DNA of 64,000 bases from Candidatus Avelusimicrobium aviculae (GTDB lineage: Bacteria; Elusimicrobiota; Elusimicrobia; Elusimicrobiales; Elusimicrobiaceae), in contig CALUXF010000002.1 in assembly GCA_944324655.1 (NCBI GenBank), forward strand, positions 1-64,000, read 5' to 3'. Shown here piece by piece: positions 53,391 through 63,092 of this stretch; the stretch's first letter is position 1; the number at the start of each line of letters is the position of its first letter. A program made the position numbers and the translations under genes. The notes under the pieces are model-generated. The model worked only from the letters and a program-made list of their open reading frames with translations, did no database searches and had not been told where the DNA came from.

Positions 53391-54335
53391 ATGGAACCTG
53401 TCAGCACTTCCGTTTCGGTGGCTATGTGGATTGCCTTTTGGGTAATTGTACTGGCCGCTTTATTTATTGATTTAGCCGTTTTAAACAAACACCACGGCAA
53501 AGTAACCATTAAAGAAGCCGCCGTGATGGTTTGCGCTTGGGTGTCTTTGGCCGTTTTATTCGGCGGAGCCATTTGGTTGGTGGAAGGCCCCAACCACGCG
53601 CTGGAATTTTTTACCGGGTATGTGTTGGAGTACTCATTGTCCGTAGACAATATGTTTGTGTTTATTATGATTTTCGGGTACTTTGCCATACCGTCCCACT
53701 TGCAGCCTAAAGCCTTGCTGTGGGGTATTTTGGGCGCGGTGATTATGCGTTTTATCTTTATCTTTATAGGGGTAAAACTTATTTCCGCCTTTTCGTGGAC
53801 GATATACGTCTTCGGCGCGCTGCTCATTTTTACCGCCACCAAAATGCTATTGCAAAAAGAAGACGACAATTTTGACCCCAGCCAGTCTTTCATATTAAAA
53901 GTATTCAAAAAAATCATGCCCATTAAGACCGATTACCACGGCGAAAACTTTTTCATCAAAGAAGCCGGTAAATGGTTTGCCACCCCTCTGTTTGCCACGG
54001 TGCTGGTAATTGAAATGTCTGACTTGATCTTCGCGGTGGACTCTATCCCCGCCGTTTTGTCCATTACGCAAGACACGTTTTTGGTGTATTCCTCCAATAT
54101 TTTTGCCATTATCGGGCTGCGCTCGCTGTATTTCCTGCTGTCCGGCATGGCCACCAAATTCCCGTATTTGAAATACGGTATTTCGGTCATTTTATTCTTT
54201 GTGGGCGTAAAAATGATAATCAGCCGCTTTTTCCATATACCCGTAGTGGCGTCTTTAGGCGTTATTGTGGGCATTTTGGTATTGTCCGTTTTGGCCAGCC
54301 GCTTCTTCCCCCCGAAAGAAGAACAAGCCGGTTGA
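53391..54335 (+). CDS. TerC/Alx-family membrane protein
   Basis: 314-residue protein with about nine membrane helices. The two TerC signatures FTGYVLEYSLSVDNMFVFIMIF and LVIEMSDLIFAVDSIPAVLSIT carry the conserved acidic residues in membrane helices. Alx/TerC proteins are linked to manganese export and to metal supply during protein secretion. ATG 53391 with GGAG upstream is preferred over TTG 53376. Confidence 0.92.
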   Translation: MEPVSTSVSVAMWIAFWVIVLAALFIDLAVLNKHHGKVTIKEAAVMVCAWVSLAVLFGGAIWLVEGPNHALEFFTGYVLEYSLSVDNMFVFIMIFGYFAIPSHLQPKALLWGILGAVIMRFIFIFIGVKLISAFSWTIYVFGALLIFTATKMLLQKEDDNFDPSQSFILKVFKKIMPIKTDYHGENFFIKEAGKWFATPLFATVLVIEMSDLIFAVDSIPAVLSITQDTFLVYSSNIFAIIGLRSLYFLLSGMATKFPYLKYGISVILFFVGVKMIISRFFHIPVVASLGVIVGILVLSVLASRFFPPKEEQAG

Positions 54336-54408
54336 CAGGGTAGACAAAACGGCCCGGATTTAATAGAATATAAGGACCAAATTTAATTCAGTTATAAGGA
54401 AGGAAACT

Positions 54409-54603
54409 ATGGCGTATAAATGTGCTGTGTGTGGCAAAGCCCCGGTATCCGGCGGTTCTTACAGCCACTCTAACATGAGAACAAAAAGAAGCTTTAAGCC
54501 CAACTTGCAAAAACAAAAAGTGATGTTGGACGGCAAAGCACAGACTGCGTATGTTTGCACTGTCTGCATCAAAAGCGGCCGTGCAGCCAGACCCACCAAA
54601 TAG
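54409..54603 (+). CDS. rpmB: 50S ribosomal protein L28
   Basis: 64-residue L28. The start MAYKCAVCGKAPVSG and the SYSHSNMRTKRSFKPNLQK block are typical. It is the cysteine-bearing form (C5, C8 and CTVC near residue 53) that can bind zinc. GGAAGG lies before the start. Followed by its own terminator. Confidence 0.96.
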   Translation: MAYKCAVCGKAPVSGGSYSHSNMRTKRSFKPNLQKQKVMLDGKAQTAYVCTVCIKSGRAARPTK

Positions 54604-54626
54604 TCATACTTTTTGCGCATTCAATC

Positions 54627-54659
54627 AGCCCGTGCTTTCTATTAGTGCGGGCTTTTTTT
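54627..54659 (+). terminator. Terminator after rpmB
   Basis: AGCCCGTGC pairs with GTGCGGGCT (two G.T pairs) around a 9-base loop, followed by T7. Confidence 0.85.
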
Positions 54660-54677
54660 GTTAAGTGAGGGAACGGT

Positions 54678-57041
54678 TTGATTAACTTTTATAAAACAAG
54701 CATAGTTTTAGGGGCCGCTTTGCTGCTGGTACAGCCCGTATTTGCCGCTGAGGTCTTGGAAGAAGAAGTAGACCCCAACGGCCCGTGGATGATTTGTGAA
54801 ATTGACGCAACTGGCCTTCGCAATATATCCAAAAGTACCGTTACCAAAGCCGCCAACGCCAAAAAAGGCACCCTGTACGAACGGTATACCGTTTCTGATG
54901 ATATTCATGATATTTCCGCTTTAGGCAATTTTGATAAAGTGGAAGTAGACATTTCCCGCATATCCGGCACCAAAAAAGACAAACAGTTTTTTCAGGAATA
55001 TCCCTGCCACCGCATTACCTACATGGTGGAAGAAAAACCCATTTTTGACCGCTTAACCTACGAAGGCAGAAAACACCTGGGCAAAGGCGCCATCACCCAG
55101 GCCATGACCTTAAAACTAAAAGACCCTTTCAACCAAGCCAAGCTGGATTTGGACCTGGAACGCATCAAAGCCAAATACGCAGAAAAGGGCTACGTCAGCG
55201 CCCAAGTAAAGTACGAGCTGACTGCCGTTGAAGACGAAAACACCGTAGAAGTAAAACTGATTATAGACGAAGGGGAACGCACCCGCGTGGAAGCCGTAAA
55301 CATAAACGGGTTAAAAGAAATCCCGCTGGAAAAACTTATCAAAAAATCCTCCAACCGCCCGGGCAAAGTGTATAAACCCCAAAACCTGCCCAAGGATTAC
55401 GTAAAAATGATGCTTTTCGGGCGCGATAAAGGCTACGCCCAATTTATGATGAGCCAGCCTAAGCTGGATTATAATGAAGATAAATCCCGCGTAACCATTA
55501 CGTATGACGTTACCGAAGGCCCGAAGGTGGATTTTGGCAAAACCGCTTTTGAGGGCAGCAACGTATTTACCACCGAAGAACTAAACGAAAAAATCTACTA
55601 CCGGGAAGGAAAACTCTACAACCAAAAAGATTTTGAAGACACCGTGGCCGCCATTCAGGAAGCCTACGCCGACAAAGGCTACCTGCAAGCCCGCGTAGAG
55701 CCCCAATATAACGTGCAGGACGGGCTGTTAAACATCCGCTTTGACATCTCCGAAGGCGGCATATTTTACATTGACAATGTAGACGTAACCGGATACGGAA
55801 AAACCAAAAAATACGTTTTTACAAGGGAGCTTTCCATTAAATCCGGCGATTTGTACGACGCGGCAAAAATACGCCGCAGCCAAACCAAAATCATGAATTT
55901 GGGCTTTATTAACGACGTACAAATAGACCTTCAACCCACGGTAGACCCGCAAAAAGTGGACCTGGGCTTTAACGTGGTGGAAGGCCGGCCGGGCATGTTC
56001 CAGGCGGGGTTAGCCATGTCCTCCATGGACGGGCTGTACGGGGAAGTATCTGTCAACCATTTGAACTTTTTAAACCGCGCCCAGCGTTTAACTTTGCGTA
56101 CGCTGTTTGGGGAAGACATTTTGGACTATACCGTCAGCTGGTCTACCCCGTGGATTTATGATAAGCCCACTTCCCTAGGGGTAGATTTGTTCAGCACCCG
56201 CCGTTACCGCTCTTTTTCTACTGACGACCAAGCCTATACAGAAAAGCGCACCGGCGGCCGCTTGAGAGTAGGCCCCCGCTTTAATGACGATATCTACCAA
56301 CTCAGCTTTGGTTATTCTTTTGAAAACATTGATATTTATGACATTGACGAACAATTCCAATGGGCGGAGGGCAAAAAACCGGGCAGCTATTTGGAAGAGG
56401 GAGATACCAATGTATCCACCATCAGCACGGATTTTGCCGTAGATACCCGCGATAATATTTGGGATCCCACCTCCGGCTGGCGCAACTCCGTTGGGTTGGC
56501 GTTGGCTGGCGGACCCATCGGAGGGGATTTGGATTTATGGTACTTTAACGCCCGTTCCGTACTCAACTATACAGTGCTGAACGTGGGCGGCAATTACCCC
56601 ATTGTGTTTGTATTGTCCAATAAAATAGGTTCCGTACAGCCGTACGGCCGCACGAAAGAAGTGCCCCCTTATGAAAAATTCTTCCTGGGCGGGGCCGACA
56701 CCATCCGCGGTTATGACCGCGCCGGCGAAGTGGGTCCGGAATACGGCGGCGATATGTATTATGTCATGAACGCGGAGCTGCGCTTCCCCATCGCGCGGGA
56801 AGGACGGCGCAATATGGCGCAGTTTGCGTTCTTCTTTGATTTGGGCAACTCCTGGAATAAATTTGACGAAATTGACTTTAGCCTCGGCCCCGATTCGGAC
56901 CAGTTTAAAGCGGGCGTAGGCGTGGGGCTGCGTTTTACCACCCCGGCCCTGCCCATACGCATAGACTGGGGCTACGGTTTAAACCACAGAGACGGGCAGG
57001 ACAAGTCCCACTTCTATTTCAATATGTCTAATATGATGTAA
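54678..57041 (+). CDS. bamA: Outer-membrane assembly factor BamA
   Basis: 787-residue Omp85 protein that inserts beta-barrels into the outer membrane. Signal peptide (about 1-23), five POTRA domains (about 35-440; e.g. VEAVNINGLKEIPLEKL, TAFEGSNVFTTEEL, IDNVDVTGYGKTKK) and a 16-strand barrel whose lid motif reads FLGGADTIRGYDRAG. The start codon is TTG, supported by GAGGG six bases upstream and by the signal peptide beginning there. First gene of the envelope run bamA-ompH-lpxD-lpxC-fabZ-lpxA-lpxI. Confidence 0.95.
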   Translation: MINFYKTSIVLGAALLLVQPVFAAEVLEEEVDPNGPWMICEIDATGLRNISKSTVTKAANAKKGTLYERYTVSDDIHDISALGNFDKVEVDISRISGTKKDKQFFQEYPCHRITYMVEEKPIFDRLTYEGRKHLGKGAITQAMTLKLKDPFNQAKLDLDLERIKAKYAEKGYVSAQVKYELTAVEDENTVEVKLIIDEGERTRVEAVNINGLKEIPLEKLIKKSSNRPGKVYKPQNLPKDYVKMMLFGRDKGYAQFMMSQPKLDYNEDKSRVTITYDVTEGPKVDFGKTAFEGSNVFTTEELNEKIYYREGKLYNQKDFEDTVAAIQEAYADKGYLQARVEPQYNVQDGLLNIRFDISEGGIFYIDNVDVTGYGKTKKYVFTRELSIKSGDLYDAAKIRRSQTKIMNLGFINDVQIDLQPTVDPQKVDLGFNVVEGRPGMFQAGLAMSSMDGLYGEVSVNHLNFLNRAQRLTLRTLFGEDILDYTVSWSTPWIYDKPTSLGVDLFSTRRYRSFSTDDQAYTEKRTGGRLRVGPRFNDDIYQLSFGYSFENIDIYDIDEQFQWAEGKKPGSYLEEGDTNVSTISTDFAVDTRDNIWDPTSGWRNSVGLALAGGPIGGDLDLWYFNARSVLNYTVLNVGGNYPIVFVLSNKIGSVQPYGRTKEVPPYEKFFLGGADTIRGYDRAGEVGPEYGGDMYYVMNAELRFPIAREGRRNMAQFAFFFDLGNSWNKFDEIDFSLGPDSDQFKAGVGVGLRFTTPALPIRIDWGYGLNHRDGQDKSHFYFNMSNMM

Positions 57042-57053
57042 CAGGCAGAAGGC

Positions 57054-58142
57054 ATGAATAATAAAAAGGGTGTTTTTACTTTACTGGTTTGTTTGGCGGC
57101 CTTAAACGCTTGGGCGGAGGACGACTTATCCCTCACCCCGCAGGAAGCCGCCATCGTGCAGGCCATTAAAGCGCAAAACGCCTCGGGTACGCTCTCCGCC
57201 GCGCAAGCCCCCGCGCCGGACGCGGGCACCCAGCCGGTGGATGAAGACGCCATCCAACTGCCGGAAAGCACCAAACAACAAGCCTTTGCGGAAACGCCTT
57301 CCCCCCTGCCGCCGGAACCGGAACAAGAACACGGTGCCGTACAACCAACGCCGGAAGTGGCGCCCTTCGCCGAGGAGCAGGCGGCCCCTTCTTCTATAAC
57401 GGAAAACGCCGGGCTGCCCGCGCAAGAACCGCAAACGCCCGCGGAAAACGCGCCGCGGCAGCCTTTAGCCGAAGCGGAACCGGAAGAAGACCTTTCCCAA
57501 TATGAAAACAAATGCCTGACGGTGGCCTATGTGGATATAGACGAGGCCTTCAACAAACACCCGCGCACGGTGGCGGTAAAAGAGCAAATCCACCTAAAAA
57601 TTTTAGCCAAAGAACAAGAGGTGGAAAGCGCCAAACAAATCATCTCCGCCCTAAACGCTGAAAACAAAATGCTGGCGGCGCAGCTTTTGCAGTTAAAGCC
57701 GTTTTATGAACGCATTGTGGTGCAACCGCAGGAATTTGAACCCAAAATTGAGGAAAAGGCGGACTCTTTACTGCTAGGCAATATCATCAACCGGCTGTTG
57801 TTCTCCGGGGCGGAAGTTATTACCACGTCCCCTTTAAACACGCCGGAAGAACTGGAAGACATTACCGCCCGCATATCCGCCAACAAAAGAATTATTGCGG
57901 AAAGAACCTTTTTTATTGATAATTATAAATATGCCACCCGGGAAGAAATTTTAAAGCTGGAAGAAAAAGAAGTAAAAGAAATTTTGAAAGACATTTATAC
58001 CGAAATAAAATCCTTCGCCAAAAAAAGAAACATCGGCGCCGTGGTGCGTAAAGACGAAGTGCTATACGGGGAAAAACCCGTCAACGTCACTAAGGATTTT
58101 ATCAACCGGTTAAAAAAATCTAAAAAGTACCGCAAAAAATAG
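57054..58142 (+). CDS. OmpH/Skp-like periplasmic chaperone with long linker
   Basis: 362-residue protein with a signal peptide (about 1-21). Residues about 40-155 form a Pro/Glu/Ala-rich linker with no evident fold. An OmpH-like part starts at about 160 (LTVAYVDIDEAFNKHP), followed by a long charged coiled coil (about 175-345) and a very basic tail. Ordinary Skp is under 200 residues, so this is an extended version. Its place between bamA and lpxD is the classic position of skp. Confidence 0.82.
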   Translation: MNNKKGVFTLLVCLAALNAWAEDDLSLTPQEAAIVQAIKAQNASGTLSAAQAPAPDAGTQPVDEDAIQLPESTKQQAFAETPSPLPPEPEQEHGAVQPTPEVAPFAEEQAAPSSITENAGLPAQEPQTPAENAPRQPLAEAEPEEDLSQYENKCLTVAYVDIDEAFNKHPRTVAVKEQIHLKILAKEQEVESAKQIISALNAENKMLAAQLLQLKPFYERIVVQPQEFEPKIEEKADSLLLGNIINRLLFSGAEVITTSPLNTPEELEDITARISANKRIIAERTFFIDNYKYATREEILKLEEKEVKEILKDIYTEIKSFAKKRNIGAVVRKDEVLYGEKPVNVTKDFINRLKKSKKYRKK

Positions 58143-58159
58143 TGCGGCCAAGAGGTATT

Positions 58160-59233
58160 ATGAACATCACTTTAAAAGAAGCCGCCCGCATTGCCCAGTG
58201 TGAAACCGCGGGAGATGAAAATTTTGTTCTGCGCCAATTATGCGCCTTGGACGAACCGACAGAAGACGGTATTTGTTATTTAACAAATTTAGAAAAGCCG
58301 GAAGTGTTGCAAAACTTAAAAGCGGGCTGCGTGATTTTGCCGCTGGAAGCCAAAGGGCAGGACTTGCCTTTTAAAGGCAACATCTTGTACGCCAAAAACC
58401 CGGAATGGGCCTTCATCCTGCTGTTAAAATACGTGGATTCCCTGCGCGTAAAATATACGCCCGGCATTCACCCCACGGCCGTGGTAAGCCCCACGGCTAA
58501 CATCGGCGCCAACGTAAGCATTGGGGCGTACAGCGTGGTGGAGGAAGATGCCGTAATCGGGGAAAACACCGTTATTTATCCGCAATGCTATATAGGCAAA
58601 AACGTAAAAATAGGCAAAAACTGCTTAATCTACCCCCAAGTGGTCATACGGGAAGACTGCGTTTTAAAAGATTTTGTTATTTTACAGGCGGGAGCCAAAA
58701 TAGGGTCCGACGGGTTTGGCTTCTCTTTCCACGAAGGGCGGCACCAAAAAATACCGCAAATCGGCAATGTCATTATTGAAAGCGATGTGGAAATCCAATC
58801 CAACACCTGTATAGACCGCGCCAAAATTTCCAGCACGGTAATCGGCGCCAACACCAAAATTGACAACTTAGTGCAAGTGGGCCATAACGTAAAAGTAGGT
58901 ATGAGCAGCATCATGTGCGCCCAGGTAGGCGTCGCCGGCACAACGGACATCGGCAACGGGGTGGTGTTAGCCGGCCAAGTGGGTTTGGCCGGACACATGA
59001 AAATAGGGGACCGCGCCCAAGTAGGCGCCCAATCCGGCGTGATGAACAGCATCCCCGCCGGGCAGACCTATTTTGGTTATCCGGCCATGCCGCAGAAAGA
59101 AGCCTTCCGCCAGTTGGCTATTTTGCGTAAACTGCCGGAAATGTATAAAGAGATAAAAGAATTTAAAAAGCAATTATCCCAAACCAAGAAACTTTCTCTC
59201 TTGGGTAAAATTAAAAAATTGGCAGGCAAATAA
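58160..59233 (+). CDS. lpxD: UDP-3-O-acylglucosamine N-acyltransferase
   Basis: 357-residue enzyme adding the N-linked acyl chain in lipid A synthesis. An N-terminal uridine-binding domain (about 1-95) precedes a left-handed beta helix of hexapeptide repeats (about 100-330; IGANVSIGAYSVVEEDAVIGENTVIY). The catalytic-type His is in NLVQVGHNVKVG. ATG 58160 has AGAGG just upstream; GTG 58142 is rejected. Confidence 0.94.
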   Translation: MNITLKEAARIAQCETAGDENFVLRQLCALDEPTEDGICYLTNLEKPEVLQNLKAGCVILPLEAKGQDLPFKGNILYAKNPEWAFILLLKYVDSLRVKYTPGIHPTAVVSPTANIGANVSIGAYSVVEEDAVIGENTVIYPQCYIGKNVKIGKNCLIYPQVVIREDCVLKDFVILQAGAKIGSDGFGFSFHEGRHQKIPQIGNVIIESDVEIQSNTCIDRAKISSTVIGANTKIDNLVQVGHNVKVGMSSIMCAQVGVAGTTDIGNGVVLAGQVGLAGHMKIGDRAQVGAQSGVMNSIPAGQTYFGYPAMPQKEAFRQLAILRKLPEMYKEIKEFKKQLSQTKKLSLLGKIKKLAGK

Positions 59234-59236
59234 TTT

Positions 59237-60061
59237 ATGAGAAAAAAACTTCAAAAATCCGTATCCGTAAGCGGCGTTGGGCTGCATACGGGCGTGCCGT
59301 CCACCATGACGTTTAACCCGGCGGAAAACGGCATTTCGTTTTTGCGCACCGATATTCCCGGTGCAGAGCCCATAGCGGCGCTGGCGGCAAACGTCAGCTC
59401 CACCCTGCGCGGCACCAATTTAAAAAACGCTACGGCCGAAGTATGGACGGTGGAACATGTACTTTCCGCCCTTAACGCTTTAGGCATAACGGACGTATTG
59501 GTGGAAATGGACGGCCCCGAACCGCCTATTATGGACGGCTCCTCTTTATTGTTTGCCAAAGCCGTGCAAGAAGCCGGCATAAAGGAACTGGAGAATAACC
59601 GCCCTACCCTGAAAATTAACCGCAAAATCACCTACTCCAGCGGCAATATTTCCTACTCGGCGGAGCCGGCGGATAAACTGACGTTGAGTTTTGAGTACAT
59701 TCACAACCATCCGTTGGTGGGCCGCCAAACGTACACCTTGGAGCTTACCCCGGAAAATTACCTAAATCAAATCGCCCCTGCCCGCACATTTGGGTTTGAG
59801 GAAGAACTGGAGTTCTTAAAAAAACACGGCTTAGCCAAAGGCGGTTCTTTGGAAAACGCCGTAGTGGTGGGCAAAGACAAATTTTTAAACGAACTGCGCT
59901 TTCCGGACGAACTGGTGCGCCATAAAATTTTAGACCTGGTGGGAGACTTGAGTCTTACCGCCCAAAATTTGCCGTCTTTAAAAATTGTTTGCTCCTGCGG
60001 GGGGCACAAACACAATGTAATTTTTGCTAAACTGTTACTAGAAAACTCGGAGGACAAATGA
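59237..60061 (+). CDS. lpxC: UDP-3-O-acyl-N-acetylglucosamine deacetylase
   Basis: 274-residue zinc hydrolase, the committed step of lipid A synthesis. Start KSVSVSGVGLHTG is typical. Zinc ligands are H74 (WTVEHVLSAL), H229 and D233 (RHKILDLVGD). The late catalytic His is in CGGHKHN (H257 or H259). It is a little shorter than E. coli LpxC. It overlaps fabZ as ATGA; in some phyla the two are one fused protein. Confidence 0.94.
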   Translation: MRKKLQKSVSVSGVGLHTGVPSTMTFNPAENGISFLRTDIPGAEPIAALAANVSSTLRGTNLKNATAEVWTVEHVLSALNALGITDVLVEMDGPEPPIMDGSSLLFAKAVQEAGIKELENNRPTLKINRKITYSSGNISYSAEPADKLTLSFEYIHNHPLVGRQTYTLELTPENYLNQIAPARTFGFEEELEFLKKHGLAKGGSLENAVVVGKDKFLNELRFPDELVRHKILDLVGDLSLTAQNLPSLKIVCSCGGHKHNVIFAKLLLENSEDK

Positions 60062-60546
60062 GCGAAAGACGTGATACGCTTAAACATTTTTTAGAATTGC
60101 CTGTTATTAAAACATTAAACAAAGCAGACATTGAAGCCAGTATTCCCCACCGAGACCCGTTTTTATTGGTGGACGAGGTGCGCGTACTGGAAGAAAAAAA
60201 GAAATACTTAGGAATAAAACACGTCCGGGCGGATGAGTACTATTTTAAAGGGCACTTTCCGCAGAAGCCCGTTATGCCGGGCGTGCTGATAGTGGAAACT
60301 ATTTCCCAAGCGTTTGGCGGAGCCATTATGAGCCAAATTTCCAAAGGAGGGGGCATCCCCCTGTTTTTAAGTATAGACAGCGCCAAATTCCGCGGTATGG
60401 TTGTGCCCGGGGACACGCTGGAAATGCCCATAGAAATTTTACGTCTTGGAAAGATTTCCAAAATTTATGCCGAGGCTTACGTAAAAGGCAAACTTTGCAC
60501 GCAAGCCTGTTTGACTTTTATTTTAGGAGAAAACCTTCATGCCTAA
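60058..60546 (+). CDS. fabZ: 3-hydroxyacyl-ACP dehydratase FabZ
   Basis: 162-residue hot-dog-fold dehydratase of fatty acid synthesis. The catalytic pair is H66 (FKGHFPQKPVMPG) and E80 (LIVETISQAF). It uses the same 3-hydroxyacyl-ACP pool as LpxA and LpxD. Coupled to lpxC by a 4-base overlap and to lpxA by an 8-base overlap. Confidence 0.95.
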   Translation: MSERRDTLKHFLELPVIKTLNKADIEASIPHRDPFLLVDEVRVLEEKKKYLGIKHVRADEYYFKGHFPQKPVMPGVLIVETISQAFGGAIMSQISKGGGIPLFLSIDSAKFRGMVVPGDTLEMPIEILRLGKISKIYAEAYVKGKLCTQACLTFILGENLHA

Positions 60547-61339
60547 TATACATCCCACCGCTGTTATAGATCCTTCGGCTCAAATAGACCGCTCCACCCA
60601 AATAGGCCCTTTTACCGTAATTGGGCCCAATGTCATCATCGGAAAAGATAACATCATCGGCCCCCACTGCGTTATAGAAAACACTACTATGGGTGATAAA
60701 AACCGCATTATCGCCAGCGCGTTTATCGGCGTTATGCCGCAAGATTTATCTTATAACGGGGAAGACACCCGCGTCGTAATGGGCAACGGCAACCAAATAC
60801 GCGAATGCGTCACCATTCACCGCTCCACTAAGCTGGACGTTCCCACCTCTATCGGCAACAACTGCCTGCTGATGGCAAACTCCCATGTAGCGCATGACTG
60901 CCATTTAGGCAATAATATTATTGTTGCCAACAGTACCGGCATCGCCGGACATGTTATTGTGGAAGACCGGGTGGTAATGTCGGGCATGGTGGGCATACAC
61001 CAATTTGTACGCGTGGGTACTATGGCTATGCTTTCCGGCGGAGCCATGCTGCCGCTGGATATTCCCCCCTACTGCATCGCCCAAGGGGAACGCGCCCGCC
61101 TGGTGGGCCTCAATATTGTAGGCATGCGCCGCGCCGGCCTTTCGCGCGAAACCATTATGGAAATCCGCCGCGCTTTTAAAACCTTGTTCCGCGGAACCAA
61201 ACGTCTGGAAGAAGCCATGGCCGAACTGGAGGCCGAGCACCCTTGCAAAGAAGTGCAGCATATGATTGATTTTTGCCGCGCCTCTTCCCGCGGGGTGGCC
61301 CTGGCCAAACGCAAAGTGAACGAAGCTGATAATGACTGA
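60539..61339 (+). CDS. lpxA: UDP-N-acetylglucosamine acyltransferase
   Basis: 266-residue first enzyme of lipid A synthesis. Left-handed beta helix from residue 1 to about 185 (IHPTAVIDPSAQIDRSTQIGPF). The catalytic His is H119 (NSHVAHDCHLG), and a second conserved His is H154 (GIHQFVRVG). A helical C-terminal domain follows. Overlaps lpxI by eight bases. Confidence 0.96.
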   Translation: MPNIHPTAVIDPSAQIDRSTQIGPFTVIGPNVIIGKDNIIGPHCVIENTTMGDKNRIIASAFIGVMPQDLSYNGEDTRVVMGNGNQIRECVTIHRSTKLDVPTSIGNNCLLMANSHVAHDCHLGNNIIVANSTGIAGHVIVEDRVVMSGMVGIHQFVRVGTMAMLSGGAMLPLDIPPYCIAQGERARLVGLNIVGMRRAGLSRETIMEIRRAFKTLFRGTKRLEEAMAELEAEHPCKEVQHMIDFCRASSRGVALAKRKVNEADND

Positions 61340-62156
61340 GAAAATAGGAATCATCGCGGGTGAAGGAAAAATGCCCCTCTACATAGCCCAAAAAGCCGCA
61401 CAAAAAGGCTATGAGGTGGTTATTGCCGGCATTAAAGGCAACGCCCGTGAAGAGGACTTCAAACATATTACCGGCGTTTTTCGTCCGCTTAGGCTGGGGC
61501 AGTTGGGCGCCGGACTGGAATTTTTTAAATCCCACGGCGTTAAAAAAATCTTAATGGCGGGAAGAGTACAACATACCTCTATATTTGCCAATTTAATGCC
61601 GGATTTGCGGGGCGCCAAATTTTTGGCTTCCCTAAAAAATATGGGCACCCAGTATTTATTATCCCGCGTAATAGACGAGTTTAAAAAAGAAGGCATAGAA
61701 TTTACCAATTCCGCCTTGTTTTTGGAAGATTTCATGCCGGGCAAAGGGGTTTTGACCAAACGCCCTCCCACCCCGCAGGAAACGCAAGCGGCCTCTTTTG
61801 GGTTTAAAATAGCCAAAACCGTGGCCGGGCTGGATATTGGGCTCACCTGCGTGGTAAGCCAAAACGCCACTATTGCGGTGGAAGGGATGGAAGGAACGGA
61901 TAAATGTATTCTGCGCGCGGGGGAATTATATAAAAAATCCGCCGATAAAGAATCCGCCGTGGCCGTGGTGAAAGTGGCCCGCCCCCAGCAAGATGAACGC
62001 TTTGACTTGCCCGTCATCGGCAAAGGCACGGTGGAAAGCCTGAAAAAAGCCGGTTTTAAGATGCTGGCTTTTGAGGCCGGGAAAACCTTGGTTTTAGACT
62101 TAGAAGACGTAATACGCCTGGCGGATAAATACGGCATTACAGTGGCCGCTATTTAA
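61332..62156 (+). CDS. lpxI: UDP-2,3-diacylglucosamine pyrophosphatase LpxI
   Basis: 274-residue member of the LpxI (DUF1009) family, the alternative to LpxH that makes lipid X. Start IGIIAGEGKMPLYIAQKAAQKGY, the KILMAGRVQHTSIF block and the C-terminal LAFEAGKTLVLD stretch are characteristic. Completes the diacylglucosamine branch here; lpxB is not in the window. Confidence 0.93.
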   Translation: MTEKIGIIAGEGKMPLYIAQKAAQKGYEVVIAGIKGNAREEDFKHITGVFRPLRLGQLGAGLEFFKSHGVKKILMAGRVQHTSIFANLMPDLRGAKFLASLKNMGTQYLLSRVIDEFKKEGIEFTNSALFLEDFMPGKGVLTKRPPTPQETQAASFGFKIAKTVAGLDIGLTCVVSQNATIAVEGMEGTDKCILRAGELYKKSADKESAVAVVKVARPQQDERFDLPVIGKGTVESLKKAGFKMLAFEAGKTLVLDLEDVIRLADKYGITVAAI

Positions 62157-62177
62157 GAAATAAATTTTCTCTTATCC

Positions 62178-62205
62178 AACCCGGCTTATATGCCGGGTTT
62201 TTTAT
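62178..62205 (+). terminator. Terminator of the bamA-lpx run
   Basis: AACCCGGC pairs with GCCGGGTT around TTATAT, followed by T6. Confidence 0.92.
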
Positions 62206-62323
62206 GGTTTTTAAACTTTTTTACAGGCTTTTCAAAAAGCCCCTTATTTGATAGTATTTAATAGGATACTTCCCCCCTTTTGCGGGAGGATATTTTGCCG
62301 TATTTTATTTAAGAGGAAAAAAC

Positions 62324-63082
62324 ATGACTAAAAGAACACCTATCATCGCCGGAAATTGGAAAATGCATAACACGCTGGCGGAATCCGCCGCGCTGATTGA
62401 AGGCTTAACCAAAAATTTTGAAAATAAACAAAACGCAGAAGTAATTGTGGCCCCGTCTTACACTTCTTTGGCTAAAGTGGCCGAATTGTGCAAAGGCACG
62501 GCTATTCAAGTAGCCGCCCAAGACGTACACTGGGAAGACAAAGGCGCTTTTACCAGCGCGGTTTCCCCCGTGCAGGCTAAAGATGCCGGCGCCACCCACA
62601 CCATTATCGGCCACAGCGAACGCCGCAGCGTATTTGGCGATACCGATGAAATCTTAAACAAAAAAGTAGCCGCCGCTTTGCGCCACGGCTTAACCGTTAT
62701 CTTCTGCGTGGGCGAAACCTTGGAAGAACGCGAAGCCAACAAAACCCTTAGCGTAATTGAAAGCCAGCTGGAAGGCGGCTTGAAAGGTTTCAGCGAAGCG
62801 GATTTGAAAGGTTTAATTATCGCTTATGAACCGGTATGGGCTATCGGTACCGGCAAAACCGCCACGCCGGAACAAGCGCAGGAAGTACACGCCGCTATCC
62901 GCAAATATTTAGCCGGTAAATACTCCGACGCTTTTGCCCAAGCCACCCGCATTTTATACGGCGGCAGCGTAAAAGATTCCAATGTGGACGAAATTATGGC
63001 AAAAGAAGACGTGGACGGCGCTTTGGTGGGCGGCCAGTCTTTAATTGCGGAAAAATTCCGCCGCATTATCAACTTTAACTAA
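62324..63082 (+). CDS. tpiA: Triosephosphate isomerase
   Basis: 252-residue glycolytic TIM barrel. Substrate residues N11 and K13 (NWKMHN), the catalytic His in IIGHSERR, the catalytic Glu in [14 protein letters not shown], and the phosphate loop YGGSVK are all present. AAGAGG lies before the start. The 167-base gap upstream contains an imperfect C-rich/G-rich hairpin (about 62271-62290), and no clear promoter was identified. deoC follows after ten bases, giving a glyceraldehyde-3-phosphate pair. Confidence 0.96.
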   Translation: MTKRTPIIAGNWKMHNTLAESAALIEGLTKNFENKQNAEVIVAPSYTSLAKVAELCKGTAIQVAAQDVHWEDKGAFTSAVSPVQAKDAGATHTIIGHSERRSVFGDTDEILNKKVAAALRHGLTVIFCVGETLEEREANKTLSVIESQLEGGLKGFSEADLKGLIIAYEPVWAIGTGKTATPEQAQEVHAAIRKYLAGKYSDAFAQATRILYGGSVKDSNVDEIMAKEDVDGALVGGQSLIAEKFRRIINFN

Positions 63083-63092
63083 AAGAGGCTTT

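Noticed and set aside
54332-54337. Perfect TTGACA as a -35 for rpmB
   Set aside because: No -10-like hexamer lies 16-18 bases downstream; the best one (TAGAAT, 54364-54369) is 26 bases away.
61409-62137. 242-codon open frame antisense to lpxI
   Set aside because: The plus strand encodes a full LpxI coupled to lpxA; the antisense product has no recognisable motifs.
62271-62290. Riboswitch in the tpiA leader
   Set aside because: Only a short hairpin with a C/A mismatch between a C-rich and a G-rich stretch; no larger conserved structure is visible.
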